From positions 3,501,501-3,565,500 of the forward strand of contig NZ_CP121695.1 in NCBI RefSeq assembly GCF_029761915.1: a stretch of 64,000 nt of DNA, in the 5' to 3' direction. The translations under genes were made by a program, and so were the position numbers. Numbering within the stretch: position 1 is the first letter of the stretch; the number at the start of each line of letters is the position of its first letter. Origin of the DNA: Bradyrhizobium sp. CB1650 (lineage in GTDB: Bacteria > Pseudomonadota > Alphaproteobacteria > Rhizobiales > Xanthobacteraceae). Shown one piece after another: positions 17,350 through 25,922 of this stretch. The notes under the pieces are model-generated. The model had not been told where the DNA came from. It saw nothing but the letters and a program-made list of their open reading frames with translations, and searched no databases.

Positions 17350-18633
17350 TTACCACCCCAGCAATTCCGGCTTGCGCGGCAGCTCGATGGTCTTGACCTT
17401 CTCGAGCTTGATCGTGCCCTTGGCCATGAGGTCGTTGAGATCGCCGTCGGTCGCGCCTGCGATCTTGGTGCGATAGAGATCGACCTTCAGCGTGCCGCGG
17501 TGGTCCTTGTCGGTCCAGGTCGAGGGATTGCAGACGCCTTCCATGCCGGCCGGCACCCAGTCCTTCTTCTGGTAGAAGCCCTTCACCACGTTGTCGCCGG
17601 TGGCGCCGCCGTTCTTGGCGGCCCATTCGAGCGCCTCCTTCATGTAGAGCGCCGAGCAGACGGCCGCGATGTAGTGCACGGGCCGATAGACCTTGCCGGT
17701 CGGATCCGACATCTTGGAGATCTCCATCACCGTCTTCATGCCGGGCGCATCGCCGCCCCAGCTCACGGCGGTGCGCAGCGGGAAGATCACCCCATTGGCG
17801 GCATCGCCCGCGGTCTTGGCGGCGTTCTCGTCCATGCCCCAGACATTGCCGAGGAACTGCACGTCGGCACCGGCGGTCTTGCACGCCTTCATGACCGAAA
17901 TGTTCGAGGCTGCGGTGTTGCCGAGATAGGCGTAGTTGGCGCCGGAGGATTTCAGGCTCAGGCACTGCGCGCTGTAGTCACCTGGTGACAGCGCGAACAC
18001 CAGCGGCGGCAGCACCTCGAAGCCGAGCTCCTGCGCCATGGCTTCGCCGGCGGCCTTCGGCGCGTTCGGGTAGGGGTGGTTGGCGCCCATGTGCACGAAT
18101 TTCGGCTTGCCCGGCTTGCCCTTGGCCTTCCAGTCCTCGGCCGCCCACATCAGCATCGCGCGCAACGAGTCCGAATAGCTCGGGCCATAGAAGAAATTGT
18201 AGGGCGCAGGCTTGGCCTTGCCGCTCATGCCTTCCGGATCGGTGAGCGCGGCGGCGTATGAGCCGGACATGTCGGGAATCTTGTCCTGGGCGAGGAAGCC
18301 GGTCAGCGCCTCGGTGTCCGCGGTGCCCCAGCCCATGATCGCCGCGACCTTGCTGTCGGGCGCCGACCACTTCTTGTACAGCGCGATCGCGCGCGGCACC
18401 TGATAGCCGTAGTCGTTGGTGTCGACACTGACCTGTTTGCCGCCGACGCCGCCGTTCTTGTTGACCCAGGCGAAGGTGTCGGCGACGGCCTGGCCGTAGG
18501 GCGTACCGACGTCGGAGGTGCCGCCGGAATAGTCGGCGAGATGCCCGATCGCGATCTGCGCCTGCGCGCTCGCCGAGAATGCGGCGATTGCCAGCGCGAG
18601 CGAAGCGGTGCTCAGAAGCGATTTGGTCTTCAT
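17350..18633 (-). CDS. Periplasmic substrate-binding protein, branched-chain-type ABC transporter
   Basis: A 427-residue Peripla_BP_6 protein. Residues 1-25 form a signal peptide (MKTKSLLSTASLALAIAAFS, cleavage after AQA). The mature start IAIGHLADYSGGTSDVG is the first strand and ligand loop of this class, followed by GGKQVSVDTNDYGYQ and later HPYPNAPKAAGEAMAQELGF. It is longer than amino-acid binders and belongs with those for aromatic or dicarboxylic acids; the CoA ligase encoded in the same cluster supports a carboxylic acid ligand. The gene sits between livM (42 bases upstream) and a palindromic repeat followed by livF. The exact ligand cannot be told. Confidence 0.9.
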   Translation of the reverse strand: MKTKSLLSTASLALAIAAFSASAQAQIAIGHLADYSGGTSDVGTPYGQAVADTFAWVNKNGGVGGKQVSVDTNDYGYQVPRAIALYKKWSAPDSKVAAIMGWGTADTEALTGFLAQDKIPDMSGSYAAALTDPEGMSGKAKPAPYNFFYGPSYSDSLRAMLMWAAEDWKAKGKPGKPKFVHMGANHPYPNAPKAAGEAMAQELGFEVLPPLVFALSPGDYSAQCLSLKSSGANYAYLGNTAASNISVMKACKTAGADVQFLGNVWGMDENAAKTAGDAANGVIFPLRTAVSWGGDAPGMKTVMEISKMSDPTGKVYRPVHYIAAVCSALYMKEALEWAAKNGGATGDNVVKGFYQKKDWVPAGMEGVCNPSTWTDKDHRGTLKVDLYRTKIAGATDGDLNDLMAKGTIKLEKVKTIELPRKPELLGW

Positions 18634-18675
18634 GGGTTGGTTCCTCCTGTTATCGTTTAAGTGAGGTTTCCGCGC

Positions 18676-19749
18676 TCAATGCGAGAACGGGTAGAGTTTC
18701 CAATAGGCCTTGATCTGCCGCCAGCGATGCGCGAGCCCGTCCGGCTCGAACATCAGGAACGCGATGATGATGAGCCCGATCGCGATCTCGCGCAGGAAGG
18801 TGATGTTGGCGTTGAGCGAGAGTGCCTGATCGATCGCGCTACCCTTCAAATGCAGGCTCAGCCACTCCATCGATTCGGGCAGCAACACCACGAAGGCGGT
18901 GCCCATCAGCGTGCCCATGATCGAGCCGGTGCCGCCGATGATGATCATGGCCAGGAACAGGATCGAGCGTTCGATGCCGAATCCTTCCTGGGAGACCACG
19001 AGCTGGTAGTGGGCATAGAGTGCACCGGCGATTCCGGCGAAGAAGGCGGCAAGCCCGAACGACAGCGTGCGGTACTTGGTGAGGTTGATGCCCATGATCT
19101 CGGCCGAGAGATAATGGTCGCGGATTGCCACCAGCGCGCGGCCGTCGCGGGTGCGCATCAGGTTGGTGACCAGGATGTAGCTTGCGAGCACATAGGCCAG
19201 CACGACGTAGAAATATTGCTTATCGCCGCGCAGGGTGAAGCCGAAGATCGAGAACGGCTCGGCGCTCGCCGGCACCGAGCCGCCGGAGAACCATTCGGCG
19301 CGGGAGAAGAAATCGAGCAGGATATATTGCGCCGCGAGCGTGGCGATGACGAGGTAGAGCCCCTTCAGCCGCGCCGCCGGAATGCCGAAGATCAACCCGA
19401 CCAGCGCGGTGATCACGCCTGCGAGCGGGATCGCGAAGAACACCGGGATCGGGGCGTTGTTGGAGATATAGGCCGAGGTAAAGGCGCCGAGCAGGAAGAA
19501 GGCGGCGTGCCCGATCGAGATCTGCCCGGTGAAGCCGACCAGGATGTTCAGGCCGAGCGCCGCGATCGAGAAGATGCCGATCTGAATCAGGATGCTGAGC
19601 CAGTATCCGCCAAAGAATTGCGGCGCGAGGCAGAGCAGCAGCACGCCGGCGATGGCGAAGTTGCGGCTGGTCTTGGTCGGAAAGATCGTGGTGTCCGCCG
19701 CGTAAGAGGTGCGGAAGTCACCAGCAGGGATGAGGGCAGGGCCGGCCAT
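18676..19749 (-). CDS. livM: Branched-chain-type ABC transporter permease (LivM)
   Basis: A 357-residue inner-membrane permease with about ten hydrophobic segments. Family motifs are ALGLNILVGFTGQISIGHAAF in the first half, split as conserved LGLNILVGFTGQ and SIGHAAFF, and GKxYxL-like DKQYFYVVLAYVLA; the EAA-like loop is RDGRALVAIRDHYLSAEIMG. The LivM-type C-terminus FLMFEPDGLAHRW is present. It pairs with the LivH protein encoded three bases upstream. The N-terminal 25 residues are soluble and polar. One transcript with the ligase and livG is likely. Confidence 0.93.
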   Translation of the reverse strand: MAGPALIPAGDFRTSYAADTTIFPTKTSRNFAIAGVLLLCLAPQFFGGYWLSILIQIGIFSIAALGLNILVGFTGQISIGHAAFFLLGAFTSAYISNNAPIPVFFAIPLAGVITALVGLIFGIPAARLKGLYLVIATLAAQYILLDFFSRAEWFSGGSVPASAEPFSIFGFTLRGDKQYFYVVLAYVLASYILVTNLMRTRDGRALVAIRDHYLSAEIMGINLTKYRTLSFGLAAFFAGIAGALYAHYQLVVSQEGFGIERSILFLAMIIIGGTGSIMGTLMGTAFVVLLPESMEWLSLHLKGSAIDQALSLNANITFLREIAIGLIIIAFLMFEPDGLAHRWRQIKAYWKLYPFSH

Positions 19750-19752
19750 GGG

Positions 19753-20646
19753 TCAGATCCGCTCGATGTCGTGGGTGCCGAACAGGCCGTAGGGCTTGAT
19801 CATCAGCACGATGATCAGCACGTAGAACGGTGCGATCTCGTAGAGATTGCCCCAGTGCAGGTACTGGCTGTCGACGTATTGGGCGATGTTTTCCAGGAGC
19901 CCGATGATGATGCCGCCGAGCACGGCGCCGCCGACGGAATCGAGTCCGCCGAGGATCGCCGCGGGAAACACCTTGATGCCGTAGCCCGCAAGGCCCGAGG
20001 AGACGCCGTTGACGACGGCGACCACCACGCCAGCAACCGCCGACACCGTGGCCGAGATCGCCCAGGCCATCGCGAACACGCTCTTCACGGAAATGCCGAG
20101 CGATTGCGCGACCTGCTGGTTGAACGCCGTGGCGCGCATCGCAAGGCCGTACTTGGAGGCGCGGAAGAACCAGGCCATGCCGATCATCATGGCGAGGGAT
20201 ACCACGAGGCTCATGACATAGACGGTCTGGATCTGAAGCCCGAACAGGTCGACTGACTGGCTCTCGAACACCCGCGGGAACGGCTGCGGATTGACGCCGA
20301 ACATCCATTTCAGCGCGGCCTGGAACACGGTGGAGAGGCCGATCGTGACCATGATGACCGAGATGATCGGCTCGCCGATCATCGGCCGCAGGATCAGGAC
20401 CTGGATCGCGATGCCGAACACGAACATGAACACCAGCGTCATCGGCATGCCGATCCAGAACGGCACCTGGTATTTCGCGAGCAGCGCCCAGCACACCCAG
20501 GCGCCGACCAGCAGGAGCTCGCCTTGCGCGAAATTGACGACCTGCGTCGCCTTGTAGATCAGCACGAACGACATCGCGACCACGCCATAGAGCGTACCGA
20601 CCACGAGGCCGTTGACCAGGAGCTGGATGAGGAAGGCGGTGTTCAT
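19753..20646 (-). CDS. livH: Branched-chain-type ABC transporter permease (LivH)
   Basis: A 297-residue permease starting MNTAFLIQLLVNGLVVGTLY. The typical LivH features are there: LYGVVAMSFVLIYKATQVVN, NFAQGELLLVGAW, the coupling loop YGLAMRATAFNQQVAQSLGI, and the C-terminal GxLGGIIIGLLEN and RPYGLFG-like KPYGLFGTHDIERI. About eight membrane segments. It forms the translocation pore with LivM. The gene is followed by livM after three bases. A repeat-filled gap of 223 bases separates it from the upstream CoA-ligase gene, so part of its expression may be uncoupled from the ligase. Confidence 0.93.
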   Translation of the reverse strand: MNTAFLIQLLVNGLVVGTLYGVVAMSFVLIYKATQVVNFAQGELLLVGAWVCWALLAKYQVPFWIGMPMTLVFMFVFGIAIQVLILRPMIGEPIISVIMVTIGLSTVFQAALKWMFGVNPQPFPRVFESQSVDLFGLQIQTVYVMSLVVSLAMMIGMAWFFRASKYGLAMRATAFNQQVAQSLGISVKSVFAMAWAISATVSAVAGVVVAVVNGVSSGLAGYGIKVFPAAILGGLDSVGGAVLGGIIIGLLENIAQYVDSQYLHWGNLYEIAPFYVLIIVLMIKPYGLFGTHDIERI

Positions 20647-20684
20647 GTTGATCCACGCGCTGAATGCGGAAGCGATGACGGTGC

Positions 20685-20832
20685 ACCCTCTCCCCTTGTG
20701 GGAGAGGGTGGCTTCGCGAAGCGAAGCCGGGTGAGGGGTTGTCTCCGCGGTGAAGGTGCGGCGAGAGGACCCCTCACCCGAGTGAGGGCGTGGCTACGAG
20801 CGGAGATGCCCTCTCCCACAAGGGGAGAGGGC
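20685..20832. repeat. Palindromic intergenic repeat, family 2
   Basis: Arms at 20686-20708 and 20809-20831 are exact 23-base reverse complements (beginning CCCTCTCC and CCCTCTCCCAC). Between them lies GCTTCGCGAAGCGAAGC, a small hairpin, and CCCCTCACCC / GGGTGAGGGG arms. The element fills the gap between the CoA-ligase stop and livH start and is of a type widely scattered in Bradyrhizobium. Confidence 0.8.
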
Positions 20833-20869
20833 ACAGCAATGCGCATCCCGTATATTGCTTGCAAATGCC

Positions 20870-22801
20870 TCACTCCGCGGCCTCCGCCATGGGGCCGTGG
20901 CCGCCGAGGTCCACGACGCGCAGCGTGGTGCGGACGCGCTGGGTGGTGCCGTCCTGGAAGCGGATGACGGTGTCGACGGGGATGTCGGCGGCGCCGCGGT
21001 AGATGGCGTCGATGATGCCTTCGTATTTCTCGTTGATGACGCCGCGGCGCACTTTTCGGGTGCGGGTGAGCTCGCCGTCGTCGGCATCGAGCTCCTTGTA
21101 GAGCAGGAGGAAGCGCGAGATGCGCTGCGCCGGCGGCAGCGTCGCGTTCACGGTCTCGACCTCCCTCTGGAGCAGCGCATAGACTTCGGGCCGCGAGGCG
21201 AGGTCGCTGTAGGTCGTGAAGGAGAGCCGGTTCTTCTCCGCCCATTTCGAGATGATGGAGTAGCGGATGCAGATCATGGCCGCGAGCGCGTCGCGCCCCG
21301 CGCCGAGCACCACGGCTTCCGCGATATAAGGCGAGAATTTCAGCTTGTTCTCGATGAATTGCGGCGAGAAGCGCTCGCCGCGCGAGGTCTCCGCCAGGTC
21401 CTTGATGCGGTCGATGACGACGAGCTGCCGGTTGTCGTTGAAATAGCCCGCATCGCCGGAACACATCCAGCCGTCCTTGATGTCGGCGACGCTCGCCTCG
21501 GGATTCTTGTAGTAGCCGAGAAACATGTTGGGATGCCGCACCACGATCTCGCCGACGCCGTGGACGTCGGCGTTGTCGATGCGGATCTCGACGCTGTCGG
21601 CCATCGGCACGCCGGTGGTGTCGGGATCGACCTTGCCCTCAGGATGCAGCGTGTAGGCGCCAAGCAGTTCGGTCTGGCCGTAGAGCGTGCGCAGCGGCAC
21701 GCCCATGGCCTGGAAGAACTTGAAGGTTTCGGGCCCGAGCGCTGCACCGCCGGTCGCGGCCGAGCGCAGCCGGGTGAAGCCGAGCCGGTCGCGCAGCGCG
21801 CGGAACAGCACCATGTCGGCGAAGGGCGAATGCTTGCCCTGTTCGAGCGCGGCGAGACCCGTCTTCATGCCGAGATCGAACAGGCGCTGCTTGAGGGGCG
21901 TCGCGTCCATTACCTTGGCGCGAACGTCGGCCGCGATCGATTCCCATACGCGTGGCGCAAACAGCACGAACGTCGGCGCGATCTCGCGCAGATCGTTCAT
22001 CATGGTGTCGGGCTCTTCGACGAAGTTGATCTTCATCCGGCAGAGCAGCCCTTTGCCGAGCACGTAGACCTGTTCCATGATCCACGGCAGCGGCAGCACC
22101 GAGACATATTCGTCGTCGGGCCCTTTGGGATCGAAGGCGAGATAGGTCGCGCAATGGCCGAGCACGCGGCCGGCGGCGAGCATCGCGAGCTTCGGATGCG
22201 AGGTCGTGCCGGAGGTGGTGCAGAGGATCGCGACGTCCTCGCCCTTGGTCGCATCTACCAGCCGATCATAAAGCTCCGGCTCCCGCGCGGCGCGGGCGCG
22301 GCCGAGCTCGGCGAACTTTTCCGCCGACATCAGCCGCGGATCGTCATATTTCCGCATCCCGCGCGGATCGGAATAGACGATGTGTTTCAGCTTCGGCACG
22401 CGGTCGGCGAGGCCGAGCAGCTTGTCGACCTGCTCCTCGTCCTCGGCGAAGACGAGCTGGGCTTCGCCATAGTTGAGGAGATAGGAGGCTTCCTCGTCCA
22501 GCACGTCGCGATAGAGCCCTAGACTCAATCCGCCGATGGCGTGGGTCGCGACTTCCGCGGCGACCCAGTCCGGCCGGTTGTCGCCGATGATGCCGATGAC
22601 GTCACCGCGGCCGAGGCCGAGCTCGACCAGGCCGAGCGCGAAGTCGCGCACCCGCGTCTGGTAGTCGTTCCAGGTGAACAGGCGCCAGAGACCAAAATCC
22701 TTTTCGCGCAGCGCGATTTCGCTGCCGTGCTCCTTCGCGTTGAGCCGCAGCATTTTCGGATAGGTATCGGCCTGTGCAACGCGCCCCGCATAGTCCATCA
22801 T
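20870..22801 (-). CDS. AMP-forming long-chain-type acyl-CoA synthetase
   Basis: A 643-residue FAA1-type enzyme. The ATP-binding P-loop is ILCTTSGTTSHPK, followed by PLPWIMEQVY, the adenine motif TLYGQTELLG, the Mg-binding GWMCSGDAGYF with VIDRIKDL, and a C-terminal lysine domain (TRTRKVRRGVINEKY). It converts a carboxylic acid, ATP and CoA to acyl-CoA. The gene lies inside a transporter cluster and overlaps the livG stop by four bases (ATGA), so import and activation are coupled: the imported acid would be trapped as a CoA ester. The length suits long-chain or aryl-alkanoic acids; the exact substrate is unknown. Two adjacent ATG codons (22801, 22798) can start it. Confidence 0.9.
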   Translation of the reverse strand: MMDYAGRVAQADTYPKMLRLNAKEHGSEIALREKDFGLWRLFTWNDYQTRVRDFALGLVELGLGRGDVIGIIGDNRPDWVAAEVATHAIGGLSLGLYRDVLDEEASYLLNYGEAQLVFAEDEEQVDKLLGLADRVPKLKHIVYSDPRGMRKYDDPRLMSAEKFAELGRARAAREPELYDRLVDATKGEDVAILCTTSGTTSHPKLAMLAAGRVLGHCATYLAFDPKGPDDEYVSVLPLPWIMEQVYVLGKGLLCRMKINFVEEPDTMMNDLREIAPTFVLFAPRVWESIAADVRAKVMDATPLKQRLFDLGMKTGLAALEQGKHSPFADMVLFRALRDRLGFTRLRSAATGGAALGPETFKFFQAMGVPLRTLYGQTELLGAYTLHPEGKVDPDTTGVPMADSVEIRIDNADVHGVGEIVVRHPNMFLGYYKNPEASVADIKDGWMCSGDAGYFNDNRQLVVIDRIKDLAETSRGERFSPQFIENKLKFSPYIAEAVVLGAGRDALAAMICIRYSIISKWAEKNRLSFTTYSDLASRPEVYALLQREVETVNATLPPAQRISRFLLLYKELDADDGELTRTRKVRRGVINEKYEGIIDAIYRGAADIPVDTVIRFQDGTTQRVRTTLRVVDLGGHGPMAEAAE

Positions 22802-23622
22802 GCCGCGCTCTCCGTCCGTGCGGGCGCATCGTCCGGATCGACCAGCACCTCGTCCTCCTCGCCGAGATAGGCGCGCTTAACGTGGGGATCGGCAAGCACC
22901 GTGGCCGGATCGCCCTCGGCGATCTTGCGGCCGAAATCCAGCACCATGACGCGGTGGGAGATGTCCATCACCACGCCCATGTCGTGCTCGATCATCACCA
23001 CCGTCATCCCAAACTCCTCGTTGAGATCGACGATGTAGCGGGCCATGTCCTCCTTCTCCTCGAAATTCATGCCGGCCATCGGCTCGTCGAGGAGGATGAG
23101 GCGCGGCTCCAGCGCCATGGCGCGGGCAAGCTCGACCCGTTTGCGCAGGCCATAGGAGAGGGTGCCGGCGGCGGCCTTGCGCACTGACTGGAGGTCGAGG
23201 AAGTCGATGATCTCTTCCACCTTGCGGCGATGCGCGAGTTCCTCCTTGCGTGCACCGGTGAGCCAGTAGAGCGAGCCGGTGATGAAATTGTTCTTCAGGA
23301 GGTGATGGCGGCCGACCATGACGTTGTCGAGCACGCTCATGTGGTGGAACAGCGCCAGATTCTGGAAGGTGCGGCCGATGCCGAGCGAGGCGCGGGCATT
23401 CGGCGTCAATCCGGTGATGTCGCGGCCCTGGTAGAAGAGTTGGCCCTCGGTCGGCTTGTAGCGACCGGAAATACAGTTCACGATCGAGGTCTTGCCGGCG
23501 CCGTTGGGGCCGATGATCGAGAACAGCTCGCCCTCCTTGATGGCGAAGCCGACATCGGTCAGCGCGCGGACGCCGCCGAACCGCAAGGACACGCCGCGCA
23601 CTTCAAGACTGGTCGCCACCAA
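22798..23622 (-). CDS. livG: Branched-chain-type ABC transporter ATPase (LivG)
   Basis: A 274-residue ATPase: Walker A GPNGAGKTS, signature TLSYGLRKRVELARAM (LSYG in place of LSGG, common in this group), Walker B LILLDEPMAGM, switch region VVMIEHDMGVVMDIS. The C-terminus is extended by about 20 acidic residues (LGEEDEVLVDPDD). There is no ATG; TTG at 23622 or GTG at 23619 starts it, 9-12 bases after a strong GGGAGGG. It is the first gene of the minus-strand cluster livG-ligase-livH-livM-SBP-livF and faces the Crp/Fnr regulator. Confidence 0.92.
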   Translation of the reverse strand: MVATSLEVRGVSLRFGGVRALTDVGFAIKEGELFSIIGPNGAGKTSIVNCISGRYKPTEGQLFYQGRDITGLTPNARASLGIGRTFQNLALFHHMSVLDNVMVGRHHLLKNNFITGSLYWLTGARKEELAHRRKVEEIIDFLDLQSVRKAAAGTLSYGLRKRVELARAMALEPRLILLDEPMAGMNFEEKEDMARYIVDLNEEFGMTVVMIEHDMGVVMDISHRVMVLDFGRKIAEGDPATVLADPHVKRAYLGEEDEVLVDPDDAPARTESAA

Positions 23623-23809
23623 AAAAATCCCTCCCGGTGATGGCGCTTGCCGCGCTCTTCATCCGCTTCTGCCACGGCGATCCTAATACGGCCGTGCCGG
23701 TCAGGCCATGCAGCTATTGGTCTTGACCGGCTCGGCGCCGCTCCCGTTCCCGTCGGGATCAAAAGCCGCATCGCCCAAGGTGGTCCTCAATAGGGTAAAG
23801 CGCTATTTT

Positions 23810-23833
23810 GAATTGTCTCGCGCCTGACAATTC
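23810..23833. promoter_or_regulatory. Candidate operator: GAATTGTC-N8-GACAATTC
   Basis: A perfect inverted repeat with 8-base arms and an 8-base spacer, midway in the 329-base divergent gap between livG and the Crp/Fnr-type gene. Its 24-base size and symmetry suit a dimeric regulator. It does not match the Crp or Fnr consensus (TGTGA or TTGAT half-sites), so the regulator may have its own specificity or another protein may bind. Confidence 0.55.
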
Positions 23834-23894
23834 GGTGACAAAGTTTTTCGGGCGAGAGCGGCCTTCATCTTTCGTCGGATGGAGGGGGCGATCA

Positions 23895-23909
23895 TGTTGC
23901 GTTGCAACA
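23895..23909. promoter_or_regulatory. Second inverted repeat TGTTGC-GTT-GCAACA
   Basis: A 15-base repeat with 6-base arms, 42 bases before the Crp/Fnr-type ATG. Its closeness to the start suits an autoregulatory site or a short RNA hairpin. It is weaker evidence than the longer palindrome at 23810. Confidence 0.35.
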
Positions 23910-23951
23910 ATCGGATGGGAGTGACGAAACGGTGCGGCTGGCTCCGGGATC

Positions 23952-24626
23952 ATGATTTCAGAGGATCATCTGAAGCGCGTCGCCGCGTGGTCGCGTGAGC
24001 TCACGGAACGGGAGATCGAGGTCGCCCGTGCCGGAATCACGGAACGGTCCTACGGCACCGGCGAGACGGTTTTCATGCGCGGCGATACGTTCGCCTATTG
24101 GGCCGGCATGGTGAGCGGCCTCGCCCGCATGGGCGGGGTCTCGCGCGACGGCAAGGAGACCAGCCTTGCCGGGCTGACGGCCGGGGCCTGGTTCGGGGAG
24201 GGCAGCGTGCTCAAGAACGAGCCGCGCCGCTATGACGTGGTCGCACTGCGCGACAGCCGCGTCGCCCTGATGGAACGCAGCGCCTTCATGTGGCTGTTCG
24301 AGAACAGCGTCGGCTTCAACCGCTTCTTGGTGCGCCAGCTCAACGAGCGCCTCGGTCAGTTCATCGGCATGCTTGAGGTCAACCGCACGTTGGACGCCAC
24401 TGCGCGCCTCGCCCGCAGCATCGCCTCGCTGTTCAACCCGATTCTCTATCCGGAATCGACCACGCATCTGGAGATCACCCAGGAGGAGATCGGCGCGCTC
24501 TCCGGCATGTCGCGGCAGAACGCCAACCGCGCGTTGAACCGGCTGGAGAAGGAGGGGCTGCTGCGGCTGGAGTATGGCGGCGTCACCATCCTCGATATCG
24601 AGCGGTTGCGCGGGTACGGCGACTAG
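23952..24626 (+). CDS. Crp/Fnr-family transcription regulator
   Basis: A 224-residue protein with a cyclic-nucleotide-type beta-roll (about residues 20-120: FMRGDTFAYWAGMVSGLARM ... AGAWFGEGSVL), a dimer helix (FNRFLVRQLNERLGQFIGML) and a winged HTH_Crp (ITQEEIGALSGMSRQNANRA, recognition helix near residue 190). It contains no cysteine, so it cannot bind an Fe-S cluster like Fnr; it may sense a cyclic nucleotide or another small ligand. Encoded divergently from the livG-ligase cluster with palindromes between, it is a good candidate regulator of acid uptake and activation. Its stop is one base from that of the convergent MFS gene. Confidence 0.85.
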   Translation: MISEDHLKRVAAWSRELTEREIEVARAGITERSYGTGETVFMRGDTFAYWAGMVSGLARMGGVSRDGKETSLAGLTAGAWFGEGSVLKNEPRRYDVVALRDSRVALMERSAFMWLFENSVGFNRFLVRQLNERLGQFIGMLEVNRTLDATARLARSIASLFNPILYPESTTHLEITQEEIGALSGMSRQNANRALNRLEKEGLLRLEYGGVTILDIERLRGYGD

Positions 24627-24627
24627 C

Positions 24628-25899
24628 CTACTCAACCGCCCCTTCGGCTTCTTCGGGCGGTTTGATGTGACGGAACGACAGGAGCAGTGTGATGTCATAG
24701 GCGATCTTCAGGGCGCCGCAGATCACGAGCGGGAGTCCTGAAAATGCCGTACCGAGCATCGCACCGGCCACGCTCGGACTGATGGCGGAGGCAAGGCTGC
24801 GCGGGACGGCCGTCACGCTGGCGGCCGCTGGGCGTTCCTCGGGCGTGACAACCGCCATCACGTAGGAAGTGCGTGTCGGCACATCCATCTGCGAAAGCGC
24901 CGCTCGGATCGAAAGCAGGACCAATACGACCATCAAGTTCGGAATGAGAGCGGCCGCGATCAGGCAGATGCTTGAGGGGATGTGCGTGAAGACCATGGTA
25001 TTGACCAGCCCGAACCGCTGCGACAGCCTTGCGGCGAGTGGGTAGGAAAAGGCCGAAAGCGTGTTGGACCAGAAAAAGAACAGGCTCGCGCTCGAAAGCG
25101 AGAGATCGAAGCGCTCGAAGAGCCACAAAGCGACAAGCGATTGAACGGCAAAGCCGCCGGCAAACGCATCAACACTGAAGAGAGCTGCAAGCCGGTAGAC
25201 AATCCGCCGCGAAGGACCAAGAGCGGAAGCCCTCGGTCGTTCGTCTATTGTTTCTGAGGACTCCGGCAGCAGCCGATAGAGGACTGCACCGATGAGGCCA
25301 AGTGCGGTATAGACGAAGAACATGGACTTCAGGGCAGCGAGCCGCTGCACCTCAAACGAAACGAGAAAGTCGGGCGCAGTGGCTATCAAGGCGCCCGCCG
25401 CGGTCGAAAGCCCGCCAATCAGGCTATAGCGGGCAAAGACCCGCGTACGGTTCTGATCGCTCGTATCGCCTGCCAGGAGCGCGTGCTCGAGCGGCACGAA
25501 GATTCCGATATCTCCTGGCGAGGGATTGATGGTGCCGACAAAGGCAAGAAGCAGGATGACCGGAAACATCTCCGCGAACGGAAACGCCAGACCAGTCAGC
25601 ATCATCGTGAGCGCGCTCAGCATCAACAGCGTCCGCAAGTCGCGCTGAGCTCCCAGCCAACCGACGCCCAGCGTGAGGATCGCAGTCCCCAGCAGGGCGC
25701 CGGTGGCAACCACGCCGATCTGGAAAGGGGAGTAATTCAGCTCGACGAGGTAGGCCGGCAAAATGATCGTGGCAAAGCCGTCACCGAGCCCGCGCGCTGC
25801 GCGTGCACCGAACAGCAGCGCAATTGCGGACCGGGGCTTTAGCTGCGGCTCCACGTTCTGCGTGGTGTCTGGCTGGGCATTCATCTGCGCAGCGCTCAT
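24628..25899 (-). CDS. MFS transporter, last gene of the 24.6-28.7 kb operon
   Basis: About 423 residues with twelve hydrophobic segments. MFS markers are the early GARAARGLGDGFATIILPAY, loop 2-3 GWLGAQRDLRTLLMLSAL, and RAALSQMDVPTRTSYVMAVV in the second half, which resembles the carriers with conserved 'PTR' motif. It could export a metabolite or drug. The upstream gene ends at 25923, and a TTG at 25926 would overlap that stop (TTGA), but ATG at 25899 gives a more usual protein; I chose the ATG. Substrate unknown. It is the terminal gene of an operon with an ABC exporter, so the set may handle one compound. Confidence 0.8.
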   Translation of the reverse strand: MSAAQMNAQPDTTQNVEPQLKPRSAIALLFGARAARGLGDGFATIILPAYLVELNYSPFQIGVVATGALLGTAILTLGVGWLGAQRDLRTLLMLSALTMMLTGLAFPFAEMFPVILLLAFVGTINPSPGDIGIFVPLEHALLAGDTSDQNRTRVFARYSLIGGLSTAAGALIATAPDFLVSFEVQRLAALKSMFFVYTALGLIGAVLYRLLPESSETIDERPRASALGPSRRIVYRLAALFSVDAFAGGFAVQSLVALWLFERFDLSLSSASLFFFWSNTLSAFSYPLAARLSQRFGLVNTMVFTHIPSSICLIAAALIPNLMVVLVLLSIRAALSQMDVPTRTSYVMAVVTPEERPAAASVTAVPRSLASAISPSVAGAMLGTAFSGLPLVICGALKIAYDITLLLSFRHIKPPEEAEGAVE

Positions 25900-25922
25900 C
25901 CATGACTCGCCAGTGCCTTGTT

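Noticed and set aside
18661..20256. 531-codon open frame on the plus strand
   Set aside because: Antisense to livM and livH; sequence is Glu/Asp/Arg/His-rich without domains.
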